Shown: positions 19,701 to 28,100 of the stretch, piece after piece
How positions within the stretch are numbered: position 1 is the first letter of the stretch
Layout of the letters: each line of letters opens with the position of its first letter
DNA from: Rubricoccus marinus
GTDB taxonomy: Bacteria; Bacteroidota; Rhodothermia; Rhodothermales; Rubricoccaceae
Assembly (NCBI RefSeq): GCF_002257665.1
Contig: NZ_MQWB01000001.1
Coordinates: 3,359,119-3,423,118, forward strand
DNA: 64,000 bases
Direction: 5' to 3'
Made by a program: the position numbers and the translations under genes
Notes under the pieces: model-generated
Told to the model about the DNA's origin: nothing
The model's database searches: none
The model's input: only the letters and a program-made list of their open reading frames with translations

Positions 19701-20229
19701 GCTCGGGCGGCGTGATGGGGACGGGCGGCTCGGCGTAGCGGACCGTAAAAATGGCCGTGCCCGGGACCGAGGTCACGAACTGCGCCGGGTCGGTCGGGAC
19801 GGCCTCGGCGGTGAGCTGGTAGAGCCCTTCGGGCAGCGCGCCGGTCTGGCGGATCGTCTCGCCGTCGGCGCCAGAGGCCGTCGCGAGGAGGGTTTCGAGT
19901 GGCGTATCGAACCGCACGTCGGGCCCCGCCAGGGGCAGCGTCGTCGCGCCGGGGCGGACCTCGAAGGGCGCGCTCTCGGCGTCCGCCAGAGGCCGGCCGT
20001 CGACGGTGATCGCGAGGCGCAGACGCACCTCCAGCGGCTCGGCGGTGGGCGCGGAGTAGAGGATCTGGAGCGGGTAGCGCCCGATCTCGACGTCGCGCAC
20101 GAGCTCGCTGAGGTACGGCGACGAGAGCGACGGCGGCACGCCGAGGATTTGCGTCTGGACCGTCCCCTGGGCGGCGGCCTCTGGCGCGGCGAGGGAGAGG
20201 AGAGCGAAAAGAGCGAGCAGTCGTCGCAT
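7777..20229 (-). CDS. Giant secreted protein with TANFOR-like N-terminus (4150 aa)
   Basis: One uninterrupted 4150-codon gene. Residues 1-21 are a signal peptide. Residues ~22-300 look like the Bacteroidota TANFOR domain: a PPSLSSPYLSELV-type start, VRLRLAITV, LPEGLYQLTAEAV, YEFRLVEV and LRPGQLYAWQVVARD in the expected order. Residues ~300-2880 are beta-rich with many LDLSGL/LDASGF-type strands and an internal duplication (~1080 and ~1820). Residues ~2885-2945 form an Ala/Gln coiled coil, followed by a helical part to ~3420 and FN3-like modules to ~4040. The C-terminus holds two ~45-residue copies of a two-cysteine motif. No T9SS sorting domain is visible. The stop of the beta-barrel gene is 3 bases upstream. 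Function unknown; an envelope-spanning fibre or passenger is inference. Confidence 0.85.
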   Translation of the reverse strand: MRRLLALFALLSLAAPEAAAQGTVQTQILGVPPSLSSPYLSELVRDVEIGRYPLQILYSAPTAEPLEVRLRLAITVDGRPLADAESAPFEVRPGATTLPLAGPDVRFDTPLETLLATASGADGETIRQTGALPEGLYQLTAEAVPTDPAQFVTSVPGTAIFTVRYAEPPVPITPPEQTTVLQDAPVFAWTAVSAAPGADVTYEFRLVEVRRLQTPLDALLANRPWAQVTLGGSSLTYLANTPPPTSFPAAGDVLPQALRPGQLYAWQVVARDENRLTAFTEGGASEVRTFLYDPSASGGQVADLDFLDLEPGFARLTGLRDAILRQRLTLDVDEFGARLDGAVTLELQLPSGAVTQTVQVNDLEIQRVGNELPVLVSGGLSARVSQGLLAGLGDGLDEVLRLRAVEWTVGGGFTLTDPQLVIAGQTIRSAGTVRLTRNGVAGTLVAEDASGLVKLGEDPVSLVVTRVQAAFPSGETLADGRLQLFNGPECDLGRLALAGPELTAQVSCEVNETLALTGEASGGLASLALTVGGVRGTLTGNLASGDISPALRADLTAALDAPQAACSALATVDISASGATARELRPSCNAGTLDLGIARLDLAGLDLSGLAYTAASAAATPEDAGWKLASLDLDGALSFPALGVSLPQMNLGISARGLEVPAITASGVSLGARPVRLGGFGLDLTELTLPDLTIPLPSLGGIRASADSLAQEADSTARAWRFALRSKLKMPDTPAMPACLRGREVDLGSAGYADGVLTLPLAGTAFNGCRLEIAPGTAVVIESLGGELTAGVSLQSLDVRDGALDLAAQLELGAPFSCAGPATAGADLDLSILQDGSIAGVAELPALACPFPLGPMDGRVTRATLTFDRASGGGTQAYLASDIEIALSDTDNAVGFAGFDLDAARIDTLSATIAGPFQWAVPSPEAAALTFEIQGATLGLGGIAMDERQKLLFSDGSEIGATFDAVRVPFDRLGLDGRILFDAPFALQAGLDSFSEPAFRAVPDTARLDLAPGALLSLGQGVEISAGQIRTSGQARAAVQAGPIDAEAIVDFQDFGLDLFPFGVARGEAGFSTASGVRVAVLDASGFRLDPAFAEGLLPDTLGLPTQDVAYVVLRDPQGNALVDVQELGSGGIAVSTRGPLALAVPALSAATGQAPSVAVQFTDLALDASGQVSAGEVRAALSPTLSLEPYGVPFEVRELVYGEQDVAGVPTWGLHLAGDPIAFEQTLGDAGTASLLLSSNRIRGGLALRDLGADVTLAGDASGASATLTVDRLDALIDVPLALGPKPGLALTLGADFALRDVNADELAGVGLEAVARGASFQVTSLTPRASIDGRRLDAGPLALRVDSLKTLSLTPRQGQAPAFEVALDLTLLLDVEGPDGATQKVSVPLQSATVTNSGFRLPRQMLSASGQPALSVPPVAFGPLSLEIVTLDITRDLTLPWALSVPDLTALRADLLLRLDELADAAPALGDDTILLNGVGYDGGVWVGAMEPYTFDDAASVTLNPTSGAAFAFQTASGRLYRDGNAQGIELTLTGELDPPDLFAPEAACVPADVTLTLNAAGDFNGVASPFVPCGSLAFGPATVAFAATDAAAPAVTSSLAITVSPAASSAVYDGILVGTWARENDPDLRAVGRGTVNLLTGELDNGFIDFAGPLALGVPFGSPDPLFAFTVDGLRLTQDRVQVTGGGTIDLPGDASSASVSFTDFAIGFSGDVVGGSATIQAAAALDLQLDATLDWTVVSPLAPVPVGAAARLAASGQVTITPQGVGFNAGGTGFIAYNGETYGNLDLDFRQFQIGLDPVRVASGVVDFEDGGNRIAYLDASGFHADFIGAALALIPERIALPTEDVGYLDIGPDAEGQSRLVVTRDGNGTTVATAPNQTVDLVLPALGATVVQAAFSVTLDDLGNVGNASLSLTGATDLSGPTGLPVTLTALSFANGQLSASLTADLPDALTGADFALSASVSASGLDNIAGALGQFAAAYDASQEAVTPIYEESFGPVRVALRGAEVASGASGRVLRLSGQVYSSLYADENGDEQPIHVVLAYESGAWGGEIDAGNLPAEGLDMDFATFEPIPDANDPQKVWDFTLNDQELSLSVAGLFKTDLLGDGFALTVRDLTLTTRAPYVTVAAQGDLPPQALDLFGGVLALTATDIGASVDVNGASVLMAVELDGSAVLLDKTLTVDGLRVRSDGDVSLASGEAVLFRDIAVIPDAFVVDEVSIVAGQNVASGLALKLAATATLPAPVASSASMTARIDRTGRPTITGPTFDFANNPNTEFAIPGDFGTLKLTAAALDLNIAQPAQSALLATGVLYVENDRSDPTKHIYFGQAADILTDYGVRLTASGETAWRVSSSSVSTSNPLEFEYDFFRFALTALQIETNVQRPNGGNLPFRLTLGGRAGFALDAVEGSAGFEDFIVSTEGVENIGRFAGGATFTLSEIFSLTVGEFTYAENETLQMERRASGARGSAETEMVDVAVRQYLRFGDGAANPALRISFTDAFVGGIAEVLFYEETNGAFEIALTDVEMAMSDAASLKASMRYRQVPNEGFLFEVAGGGTFGQTGFGAAGKISTLNDELRFGIFAAATVPIPIIPVIIELDGIGGGFFYRPEIDDFRLVETALAGATANGRPFRLVGPTPEVSDLKFAAFLYAGASVIKEPSMGTAMLKGHVLLTVTDQFTKLDVNTTMYGQSNPGTNLLAADMYLTVLYGSGASGVEGGVAFYAEFGPALDAEAGLDFFALKQGSGPAVWGIDGYLEADVLSFLEADGDFMAGPDGMLLDLTVEVSGDLAIVSAEAGMDLLVWNLPNGTNPFGAYAGLYIGFDVLGGLAALRADAKGLFLKRSDALYEVYLAGSATVTVAFVFDGTIAGWVKGDSRGDVDWGTGRNADLDAAIQQARADASGAQTKAQEAQSEMAAAKDALAAAQAALAAELANPANYRVSASDIRLAGTHMLLANKGPWDVPASAARGPVLDAVIADERALFGTAAFSDPGTYEGWLYTNVMRGSTADQQSGYYGQRSASTPFAGNAHSESQPAVRASQADADAVAQKIQAVSAEADQVAQRLAAARTVLGSLATQLRDATTSGDPAAFNVPNPVSAIRPAVVGAGGQVLQSPGFTYDVAAYDAGADALDGFDADLAALDQAYRDALGAAAASAKLVDLVLDGASAVNWGAGLPDISAVETTGTAVNAVGYGFVNASLDLDGYYAYAVQRLWDLREWASTREALLPSLPLASGGAMRTAVRNAAHWRDAWMNNGLSATEAQEIGEAGAERLRAIWKFNGNVSEGTSRANDFIASVNNLRQSPNNTTLRNSVRATFNQAADQFWLEMPKRGLAEVVTASESAVQRLVTAYDAQRPALTTAHATFTSTIDEMYGLKAGMLVSTYGMIEQYEAWRTDAGLPAASGVRNARADVVDALAPPDIAYLRLEGDTDDAGLRMASVIWGVGHPVGVPELSYAFRVNGPSLASVYDDVPYLTSGTASPGDGWFPDANIAIQEFPMLRRSRTQTAARTTLYVRARSAGGVTATRYVQATVPLAEGGTSTQGQGGSVDGTDATPPAVPTAVLPNTRRAGTTWAPDSSRLDLVLSSRDPESGIAQWEVALGTTRGGTDVRNWEVFQGDRSTSTQATGWGGWGAGDAIAGTLYGLNLGSTPVYLSVRATNGAGAVSSVYTRYEGITHDATPPEVTLSVAPEAPVVIPPAGPAVQRPAVRARAEWDAQRIEFDTSDIDAETVDVTWDGSDPESGISHYDLGWVAASGVARFDSTNQGWGWNQQSRFNSRTAAFPFPFTGSFRIIARAQNQAGGLSAPVVTEPIRRADPTRPTTPTVRVWPALGGPVLTLSRVSRDNESGILGYQVAVGSAPGLDDLRAWPRDSLRVDWTVPEDVALRPAAQHLTWRYARDGEQWVSVRAINGQGVASRATTSLVVHDPTAPVVSEASVSFERDRAGRITAQVRATPPQDPETGVVSATVKVRVPRFGGRSLVGATTVIEVPLAPNGQASAGLTATEAARLPAPGSDIAITIEARNGVGRTSSRTAWVAYQPPEALLDAYGACVIDAEASGVSAREAVQQCVERAGMPRPDADGLRRMIQEEEERRRGGGASAALTRCLDNSLELDPADAVRSCRENLGLPRLSDPDLKAAVAAEEQRRAAR

Positions 20230-20232
20230 GGG

Positions 20233-21984
20233 CTAGAAGCGGCGGCTGTAGGCGACGCGGGCGCGGACCTCCTGGAAGGACGGCGCGCCGGCGTCGGCAG
20301 CGGACGTGAAGCCGGTGACCTGGAGGCGCAGCGCGTCGCCAGAGGCGAGGCGGTAGGTGCCGGTCAGGGTGCCGGTGAAATGGGTCTGGGTAAAGCTGCC
20401 GACGGCGTAGTCGGCCGTCGTGCGCGCGACGCCCGCGCTCGCGGCGAGGTTGAGGGCGCGCTCGAGAAAGGCCTGCCCGGCGCCGAGCGTGAGGCCGGTG
20501 CGGAGCGAGCTGTTCTCGCCCAGCGCGGACCGGGCGGCGTCGGCGGTGGCGGTGAGCGTGAGGCCGGAGGGCGCGGCGAACGCGTAGCTGGCCGCGCCAG
20601 AGGCGTTGTCGGCCTCGGCGCCGGGGCGCGTGCCGTCCAGCACGTCGGCGGAGCGGTCGCGCGAGCGGACAAGCGTGGTGGCGAGCGTGGCGGTGTGGGT
20701 GAGGCCGGACTCGCGGCGGAGGCTCAGCGTCGGCGCGAGCGTAACGGTCTGGGTGGTCTGGAGCAGGCCGGGATCGGGCGTGGCCTGTGGCCCCGAGCCG
20801 AAGACGCCCGCCTCGCGCTCGTTGCGGAGCCCGTTGTAGGCGGCGGTCAGGCTCAGCCATTCGGTCGGCCGCGCGAGGACCGTCCCGCCGAAGCCCAGCC
20901 GCTCGCCAGAGGCGATCTCCTGGTCCGAGAGGTTGGTGGCCGTGCGCGAGAAGTCGCCGGTGAGCGCCAGGCGGCCTTCGAGCATCGTCGCGCGGGGGCG
21001 GAGGCGGAACGTCGCCTCGTCGTCGCGCAGGCGCGGCGCGCCAAGGGTCCGGTAGCCGGGGGCGACGCGGCTGTAGGAGGCGTCGAGCGCCAGGCCCAGG
21101 TCGCTCGCAAGGCCGAGCGCGGCGAGGTCGGCGAAGAGGTCGGCCTCGTAGGCGTTCTGCGCGAAGGCCCCGGCGCGCGAGACCGCCAGCGGGCGGAGGT
21201 AGCCGGGGATCTCGCCGTCGCCAGAGGCCGCGTCCAGATCGGGCGTGAACGCGCTCGTAGCTGCCAGGCCGCGCAGGCGGATCGCGCCGTCCAGCAAGGA
21301 GACGCCGGCCTCTGGCGCGAGCGTCGCGCTGGCGCGGGGGCGCAGGAGGAAGTCCTCGGCGTCGAGGCCAAACTCGTCGAGCGATCCTGCGACATCGCGC
21401 GCGACGGCGAGAGAGAGCCCCCCGAACGTGCCGCTCGGGTTGCCGACGCGCACGCGGCCCGCCCACAGGTACTGCTCGTAGGCCTGGAGCCCGGCGCCAG
21501 AGGCCGCGTTGCCCTCGGCGGTGATGCCGCTCTCGGCCTGACGCGTGCGCCCGCCTCCAGCGAGGACCTCGATGCCGGAGCGGCGGAGCTGAAGCAACCC
21601 GCCGCGCGGCGTGAGGCCGGAGAGCACGTACGGCGAAAGGGTCGGGGACACGTCGCCCAGTTCGGCCCCGCCCCAGGACCACCGCGTCGCGAGCCGGATG
21701 CGGTCGAGGTCTTGGCGAAACTCGGTCCCCTCGTCGCTGGACAGCGAGAGCGAGAGCCGCGTGCCGATGCCGAAAAGCGAGAACCGCGCGTTCGCGCCCA
21801 CGCGCCCCAGCAGCCCCGGCCGCCGCGCCTCGATGCCGCTGGCGCCGTAGGCCTCGCCAGAGGCCGTGACCGAGCCGCTGAGCTCCAGCGGGCCCAGCGA
21901 GGTCTGCGCGCGGGCGCCCGTCACGAGGGCCTCTGGCGCGAGGACCGCGAGGGTTAGGATCAGGAGAGGGAAGCGAAAAAGCAC
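20233..21984 (-). CDS. Outer-membrane beta-barrel protein
   Basis: Signal peptide (MLFRFPLLILTLAVLAPEAL) followed by alternating amphipathic strands and a C-terminal strand ending in RVAYSRRF, the terminal aromatic signature recognised by the BAM machinery. At about 583 residues it could form a large barrel; no plug or TonB box is seen, so it is not an obvious TonB-dependent receptor. The GTG at 21984 is chosen because the shared promoter-like element ends at 22012; a GTG at 22005, preceded by AGAGGGGG, would add seven residues. First gene of the operon with the 4150-aa, FN3 and TPR genes; the stop is 3 bases from the next start. It may anchor or export the giant protein (inference). Confidence 0.8.
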   Translation of the reverse strand: MLFRFPLLILTLAVLAPEALVTGARAQTSLGPLELSGSVTASGEAYGASGIEARRPGLLGRVGANARFSLFGIGTRLSLSLSSDEGTEFRQDLDRIRLATRWSWGGAELGDVSPTLSPYVLSGLTPRGGLLQLRRSGIEVLAGGGRTRQAESGITAEGNAASGAGLQAYEQYLWAGRVRVGNPSGTFGGLSLAVARDVAGSLDEFGLDAEDFLLRPRASATLAPEAGVSLLDGAIRLRGLAATSAFTPDLDAASGDGEIPGYLRPLAVSRAGAFAQNAYEADLFADLAALGLASDLGLALDASYSRVAPGYRTLGAPRLRDDEATFRLRPRATMLEGRLALTGDFSRTATNLSDQEIASGERLGFGGTVLARPTEWLSLTAAYNGLRNEREAGVFGSGPQATPDPGLLQTTQTVTLAPTLSLRRESGLTHTATLATTLVRSRDRSADVLDGTRPGAEADNASGAASYAFAAPSGLTLTATADAARSALGENSSLRTGLTLGAGQAFLERALNLAASAGVARTTADYAVGSFTQTHFTGTLTGTYRLASGDALRLQVTGFTSAADAGAPSFQEVRARVAYSRRF

Positions 21985-22011
21985 GTGGGGGCGCGGGCGG
22001 CTCACCCCCCT

Positions 22012-22094
22012 CTACATGGTTTTCCGCGGCACCTCGTCACGCGGCGCTCATTTTTTTTCGGTCAGGTGACGAGGTGGGCGCCAAATCCATGTAG
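22012..22094. promoter_or_regulatory. Symmetrical divergent promoter/operator between the two giant-gene units
   Basis: An inverted repeat with arms CTACATGG-N10-CACCTCGTCAC (22012-22040) and GTGACGAGGTG-N10-CCATGTAG (22066-22094); the N10 spacing is identical in both arms, with a T-rich centre (22051-22058). Read outward, each arm offers GTGACG, 17 bases, then ATGTAG, so each may be a promoter for its own side. It may also be a dyad operator. Left start codon at 21984/22005, right at 22153. Confidence 0.65.
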
Positions 22095-22152
22095 TGGGAA
22101 GTGACCGAGCCTCCCCGATGCCGCCGCTGGCGCGCCTTCGCCCCCCGACTCC

Positions 22153-25100
22153 GTGCTTCGTTTTCTCGTTTCCTCGCTCTTCTTCGTGCTCCTCGCGGGC
22201 GCGCCGCTGGCGCAGACCGTGACGTGGACCGGCGGTGGCGACGGCACCTCGTGGAGCGACGGCGCGAACTGGAGCACGGGCACAACGCCCGGCCCCAGCG
22301 CCGACGCGGTGGTCGACCTTCGGGACGCCGCGACCGTCGTGGACGAGCCGCTGACCATCGGCTCGCTCTCGCTGACGGCCATCAACGCGTCCATCGCGCT
22401 GAGTGCGCCTCTGGCGGTAAGCGGCGACGTGCGCTTCGACCACGCGAACGCACGCATCACCGGGCCCGAAGACCTCACCATCGACGGGCGCCTGCGCTGG
22501 AAGAGCGGCACCTTCCAGAGCGACGCCGCTGCGCCCGCCACCGTTCTCGCCAGAGGCGGCGCGACGTTTACAGGAGCCTCGGCATCATCCGGCAACGTCA
22601 AAAACCTGGACGGCTCGCGGCTCGTGCTCGCCTCCGGGACCGAAAGCGACTTCGCGGCCTGGTACTTTTATGGGCTCAACGGCGGCACCCTGGAGGTGCA
22701 GGAAGGCGCCACGCTGGAGTTCTCAGAGAGCGGGACTGTCAACGTGTTCCGCGTGGGCGCCGGCTCCACGCTCGCTCCTCAGCTTGTCGTGGACGGCACG
22801 CTCACGCGCTCGGCGGCGGGCTCGCCTTTGGAGATCCAATGGGGGGCGCGGGTCGCCGGCGAGGTCGCGGTGACGGCGCCAGAGGCCAAGCTGGTGTTCG
22901 AGGGCGCCTTCGAGGACCAGAACGCCACCTACCGCGCCGGGGCGGGCACGCTCGTGCTCGGGCCGTCGGACGACGTGCCGGTCGTCTTCGGCGAGGGGAG
23001 CCAGTTCCTCGTGGCCTCTGGCGCCACGCTCGGCCTCGCCAGAGGCGACCTCGAACTCCGTGGCCTGCTGGACAACGGCGGCACGCTCGCGCTCGGCACG
23101 GACGCCAACGTCGGCGGCAATGGCGTGGCCGTGACGCTTCCGGCATCGCTCTCGGTGGAGCGGCTCGGCGGCGACGCGCTCCGCATCGGGCAACGCGCGA
23201 CGGTCACGCTCGCGCGCACCGCGCCGCTTTCCGTCGCCTCGCTCTACATCGACTTCCAGGGCGTGCTCAACCTCAACGGGCCTCTGGCGGTAAGCGGGGA
23301 CCTCACGCTCTGGGACCAGTCCTCGCGGCTCTCGGCGCCAGAGGCCGTCACGGTGGGCGGGCGCCTGACGTGGCGCGGCGGGCGCATCGAGGGCGGCGGA
23401 ACGGTAGAGGCCAACGGCGGCGTCTCGTTTATCGGCGAGGGCGCGTCGGCGTCGTACACGAAGGCGCTGGACGGCACGAAGCTGGTGCTCCCCGGCGGCA
23501 CGAGCAACACCTACGAGGCGTGGTACTTCTTCGGCGCCAACGGCGCCGAGCTGGAGATTCAGGAGGGCGCCACGCTGGACCTCTCGGTCGGGCAGATGTA
23601 CCGCGGCTTCTGGGTGGAGGCGGGCAGCACCGCCCCGCCGGTCCTCGACGTCGATGGCACGCTGGTCCGCAGCGCGTCCTCGTTCCCGTCCTTCCGGCTG
23701 GATTGGGACAGCGAGATCAGCGGCACGCTGCAGCTAGAGACAGCGGACGAAGAGATCCAGATCCGCGGGGCGCTCACGGACGAAGGCGGCACCTACAGGG
23801 TCACGGCCGGAAGCCTGGTGTTCGGCACGCCCGACGGCACCTCGGTCCTTCTGACCCCGTCGAGCCAGATCCTCGTCAGCCCCGGCGCGACTCTGGGCGT
23901 GGCGCGCGGTGACGTCACGGCCTCTGGCGCGTTCGACGTCGGCGGAACGCTCGCGATCAAGGACGCCAGCGGCCTCGGGGGGGCGGGCGGCTCCCTCACC
24001 CTGCGCGAGGGCATCGGGCTGGAGCGCCTCGCGGGCGACGGCCTCATCGTGGGCGGCAACCGGGGAACGTTGATCCTGGAGCCGGGGCTGGCCTCGACGG
24101 TTCCCAGCCTCGCTATCGGCTTTGGAGGCACGCTCGACCTGAGATCGGACCTGACGGTAACGGGCGCGTTCGAGCACGCCAACTCCAGTGCCCGCGTGCA
24201 AGGCCCCCGCACGCTGACCGTTCGGGGGCTCACGACGTGGACGGGCGGGGTCCACGCGGGCGAGGGCGAAACGCGGTTCGAGGGTGGCCTGACAGCGCTC
24301 CAGAATGGTGGCTCGGCGAGCTGGTACAAGCGCATCGAAGGCCGCACCCTGACCGTCGCCTCTGGCGAGACCGCCGCGTGGCCCGGCTCGGCCCGGACGA
24401 CCGTGAGCGACGGCGGGCGCCTCGTGATCGAGCCCGGCGCGGCGCTGGACCTCTCGGCAGACGGCCCGGACTGGCGCACCGAAGGCACCGGGGGAACGCT
24501 GGACCTCCAGGGAGACCTCGTGTTTACGGGCGACTTCTCTTGGTCGATGGCCTGGGATGTGGAGAACACCGGCACGGCGAGCGTCTTGGGCGCAGGCACC
24601 CGCATCACGGGCACGTGGGACAACACGCCGGACGGGCGGCTCCAAGGTGAGGGCCAGATCGACCTGGACAACGGCACCGGCGCCCTCGTAAACCGCGGCG
24701 TCGTGGCGCCAGAGGACTCGGACGGCGGCACGGCCATCCTCCCCGTCCGCGGCAACTGGGCGGCCGGACCGGGCACGCTGGACATCGGGATCGGCGGGAC
24801 GGAGCCGGGGACGGGGCACGACCAACTCACGGTCACGCGCACGGCCACGCTCTCCGGCACGCTCCGCGTGCGCCTCGCCGACGGGTACGCGCCAGAGGCC
24901 GGGGCGGAGTACGCCATCGTGACGGCCAACGCGCTCGCGGGCTCGTTCGACGAGACCGATCTGCCGGCGGGCTTCGAGGTCGTCTACGAGCCCACGCGCG
25001 TGCTGCTGCGGGCCTCTGGCGCGGGCGGCCCCGGCCTCGCGGACTCGCCGTGGCCGATGCAGGGGGGCGACCTCGCCCACACGAACCAGGCGCCGGTGGA

Positions 25101-28100
25101 GGGCCCGACCGGCCTCGCGCTGGACTGGGAGTACGACGCGGGCGTCAGCTTCGCGCTCGTCAACCAGCCCGTCCTGGGCGAGGACGGCACGCTTTACACG
25201 TCCGACATCGGGGACTTCCTGTTCGCGGTCAACCCGGACGGGACCGAGCGGTGGCGGGCCGAAACCGGCGGCGTGCGCAACAGCGCTGCCGTCGCCGAGG
25301 ACGGCACGATCTACTCCGGCTCTAGCGACGGCGGCCTGTATGCCATCAATCCGGACGGCAGCCAGAAGTGGCGCTTCAACGCTGGGGATCGCGTCAACAC
25401 CTCGCCCGCCATCGCGCCCGATGGCACGGTCTACATCGCCTCCAACGCGCAGAAGCTTTTCGCGGTCAACCCGGATGGAACGCTCAAGTGGGAGCGCAAC
25501 CTGGGCGGCTTCGCGCTGTCCTCGCCCGCCGTGGCGGAGGACGGAACGGTGGTGACGGGAAGCTCCGCCGGCAACGTCGTCGCCTTCGCGGCCGACGGCT
25601 CGTTCCGGTGGAACGCGGCATTCGAGGGCGTCACCCGCTCCCCCACCCTCACGCCCGATGGGCGCGTGCTGGTGGGGCTGGACGAGCGCTTCGTCGCGCT
25701 CGGGCTGGAGACGGGCTCTCAGATCTGGGAGCGCGTCGGCGTGACGCAGGGTGAGACGCCCGGCTACCTCGCGGGGGCAACGCCGCTCACGTTCGCTCAG
25801 AGCGGAAACAGCCTGGTCGCGCTGAGCGTGGCCTCTGGCGAGACCGTGTGGGAGGTGGACCTCGGTGAGAACACGTTCCCGTCCGCCGTCACGCTTGACG
25901 CGCTGGGCAAGGCCTACGTGCTCCGCCGGTTTCCCGGCGAGACGGGCGCGCTCCTCGTCCTCGACGCCGCCTCTGGCGCCGTCCTCTCCACCACGCCCAT
26001 CGACGCCCGGCTGGAGCGGGCGCCGATCCTGGACGACCAGGGCCGCGTGATCGTGCCGACGTACGACGGGCTCCTGGCGTTTACCGCCGCGGGCGGTCCG
26101 GTCCTCAGCGTCTCGCCAGAGGCCCTCGGCTTTGGCGAGGTCGCGGCGGGCACGACGGAGACGCGCACGCTTCAGCTGAGCAACACCGGTGGCTCGCCGC
26201 TGACCGTGTTCGACGTGTACGAGGGCGGCGCCCAGCCCGCCTTTGCCGCCGCCTTCGACGACGCCGTCCTGATCGCGCCCGGCGCGAGCGTGGACGTAGC
26301 GATCACGTTCACGCCGCCAGAGGCCGGCGCCTTCGAGGGGCAGATATTCGTCGAGTCCGACTCCGAGGAGAGCAGCTTTGTAACCGTCCAGGTCACCGGA
26401 ACGGGCATCGAGAGCGCCACGCCGCCTCTGGCGCGCGACGACGAGGCGACCACGCCCGAGGACACGCCGGTCACCGTGCAGGTGCTGAACAACGACACGA
26501 GCACCGTCAGCGAGCCGCTGGCGATCACGGCGACGACCGCCCCCGCCAACGGCGCCCTCGCGCTCACCAACGGCGGCACGCGCATCCGTTACACGCCAGA
26601 GGCGGACTTCTTCGGGACGGACAACTTCACCTACACCATCACCGACTCCGGTGGCAGCGATACGGCAACGGTGACCGTCACGGTCTCGCCCGTGAACGAC
26701 GCGCCCGTTGCGCAGGACGACGAGGCCACGACCAATCAGGACACGCCCGTCACCATCGCCGTGCTCGCCAACGACGCCGACGTGGACAGCGGCACGCTGA
26801 GCGTGGCCGAGACGACGACGCCCGACAACGGCTCGGTCGAGATCATCGCCGGCGGCTCCGCCGTGCGGTACACGCCAGTGGCGGGCTTCTCCGGCACGGA
26901 CTCGTTCGCCTACACCGTCAGCGACGGCGAGGGCGGGACAGACACCGCCACCGTAACGGTGACGGTCACCGCTGTTGTCCTGCCGCCCATCGCGCGAAAC
27001 GACGCCGCGGCAACGCCCGAGGACACCGCCGTCCGCATCAGCGTGCTCGCCAACGACGAGAGCCGGGTCAGCGAGCCTCTGGCGATCACGGCCACGACCG
27101 CGCCCGGCAACGGCGCCGTGGAGGTGGACGGCGCAGCGATTCTCTACACGCCCGCATCCAACTTCTTCGGGACCGACAGCTTCACCTACACCATCACCGA
27201 CTCCGGCGGCAGCGATACGGCAACGGTCACCGTCACCGTCGCGCCCGTCAACGACGCGCCGCTGGCGACCGACGACGAGGCCGCGACCGACGAGGACACG
27301 CCGGTCACCGTTCAGGTGCTCGCGAACGATTCCGACATCGACAGCGAGACGCTCACGGTCGCGAGCGTCACCCAACCGGCCTCTGGCGCGGCCGTGATCG
27401 TGAGCGGCGGGACGCGCGTGCGCTACACGCCAGAGGCCGACTTCTTCGGGACGGACGCCTTCACGTACACCGTCGCCGACGGCGCGGGCGGGACCGATAC
27501 GGCCACCGTGACCGTGACCGTCGCGCCCGTCAACGACGCGCCGGTGGCGCAGAACGACGCCGTCGCAACGCAAGAGGACACCGCGGTCCGCGTCGACGTG
27601 CTGGCCAACGACGCGGACGCCGACGGCGACGCGCTGAACGTCGCGAGCGTGACCGCGCCGGCCTCTGGCGCCGCGGTGATCATCGAGGGCGGCGCGGCGG
27701 TCCGCTACACGCCCGCGCTAGACTTTGTGGGGACGGACAGCTTCACCTACACCGTCGCCGACGGCAATGGCGGGACCGATACGGCGACCGTGACGGTGCA
27801 GGTCGGCGGCACGAACGACGCGCCGGTGGCTGCCGACGACGCGGCGAGCACGCCAGAGGATCAGGCCGTCGAGATCGCGGTCCTCGCCAACGACTCCGAC
27901 CCGGATGGCGACGCCCTCACGGTCTCCGCGCTCGGCACTCCCGCCAGCGGCTCGGTCACGACCAACGGAACGACGGTCACGTACACGCCCGCTCCGGACT
28001 TCAACGGGACGGACCTCTTTACCTACACCATCACCGACGGCGTGCTCACGGCCTCGGCGGCGGTCACGGTCACGGTGACGCCCGTCAACGACGCGCCTCT

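Noticed and set aside
23734-27573. Very long minus-strand open frame (about 1279 codons) opposite the T9SS cargo gene
   Set aside because: It is an antisense shadow: high GC and repeated G/C third positions remove stop codons. The translation is Arg/Gly/His/Val-rich without domains, whereas the plus strand encodes clear domains.
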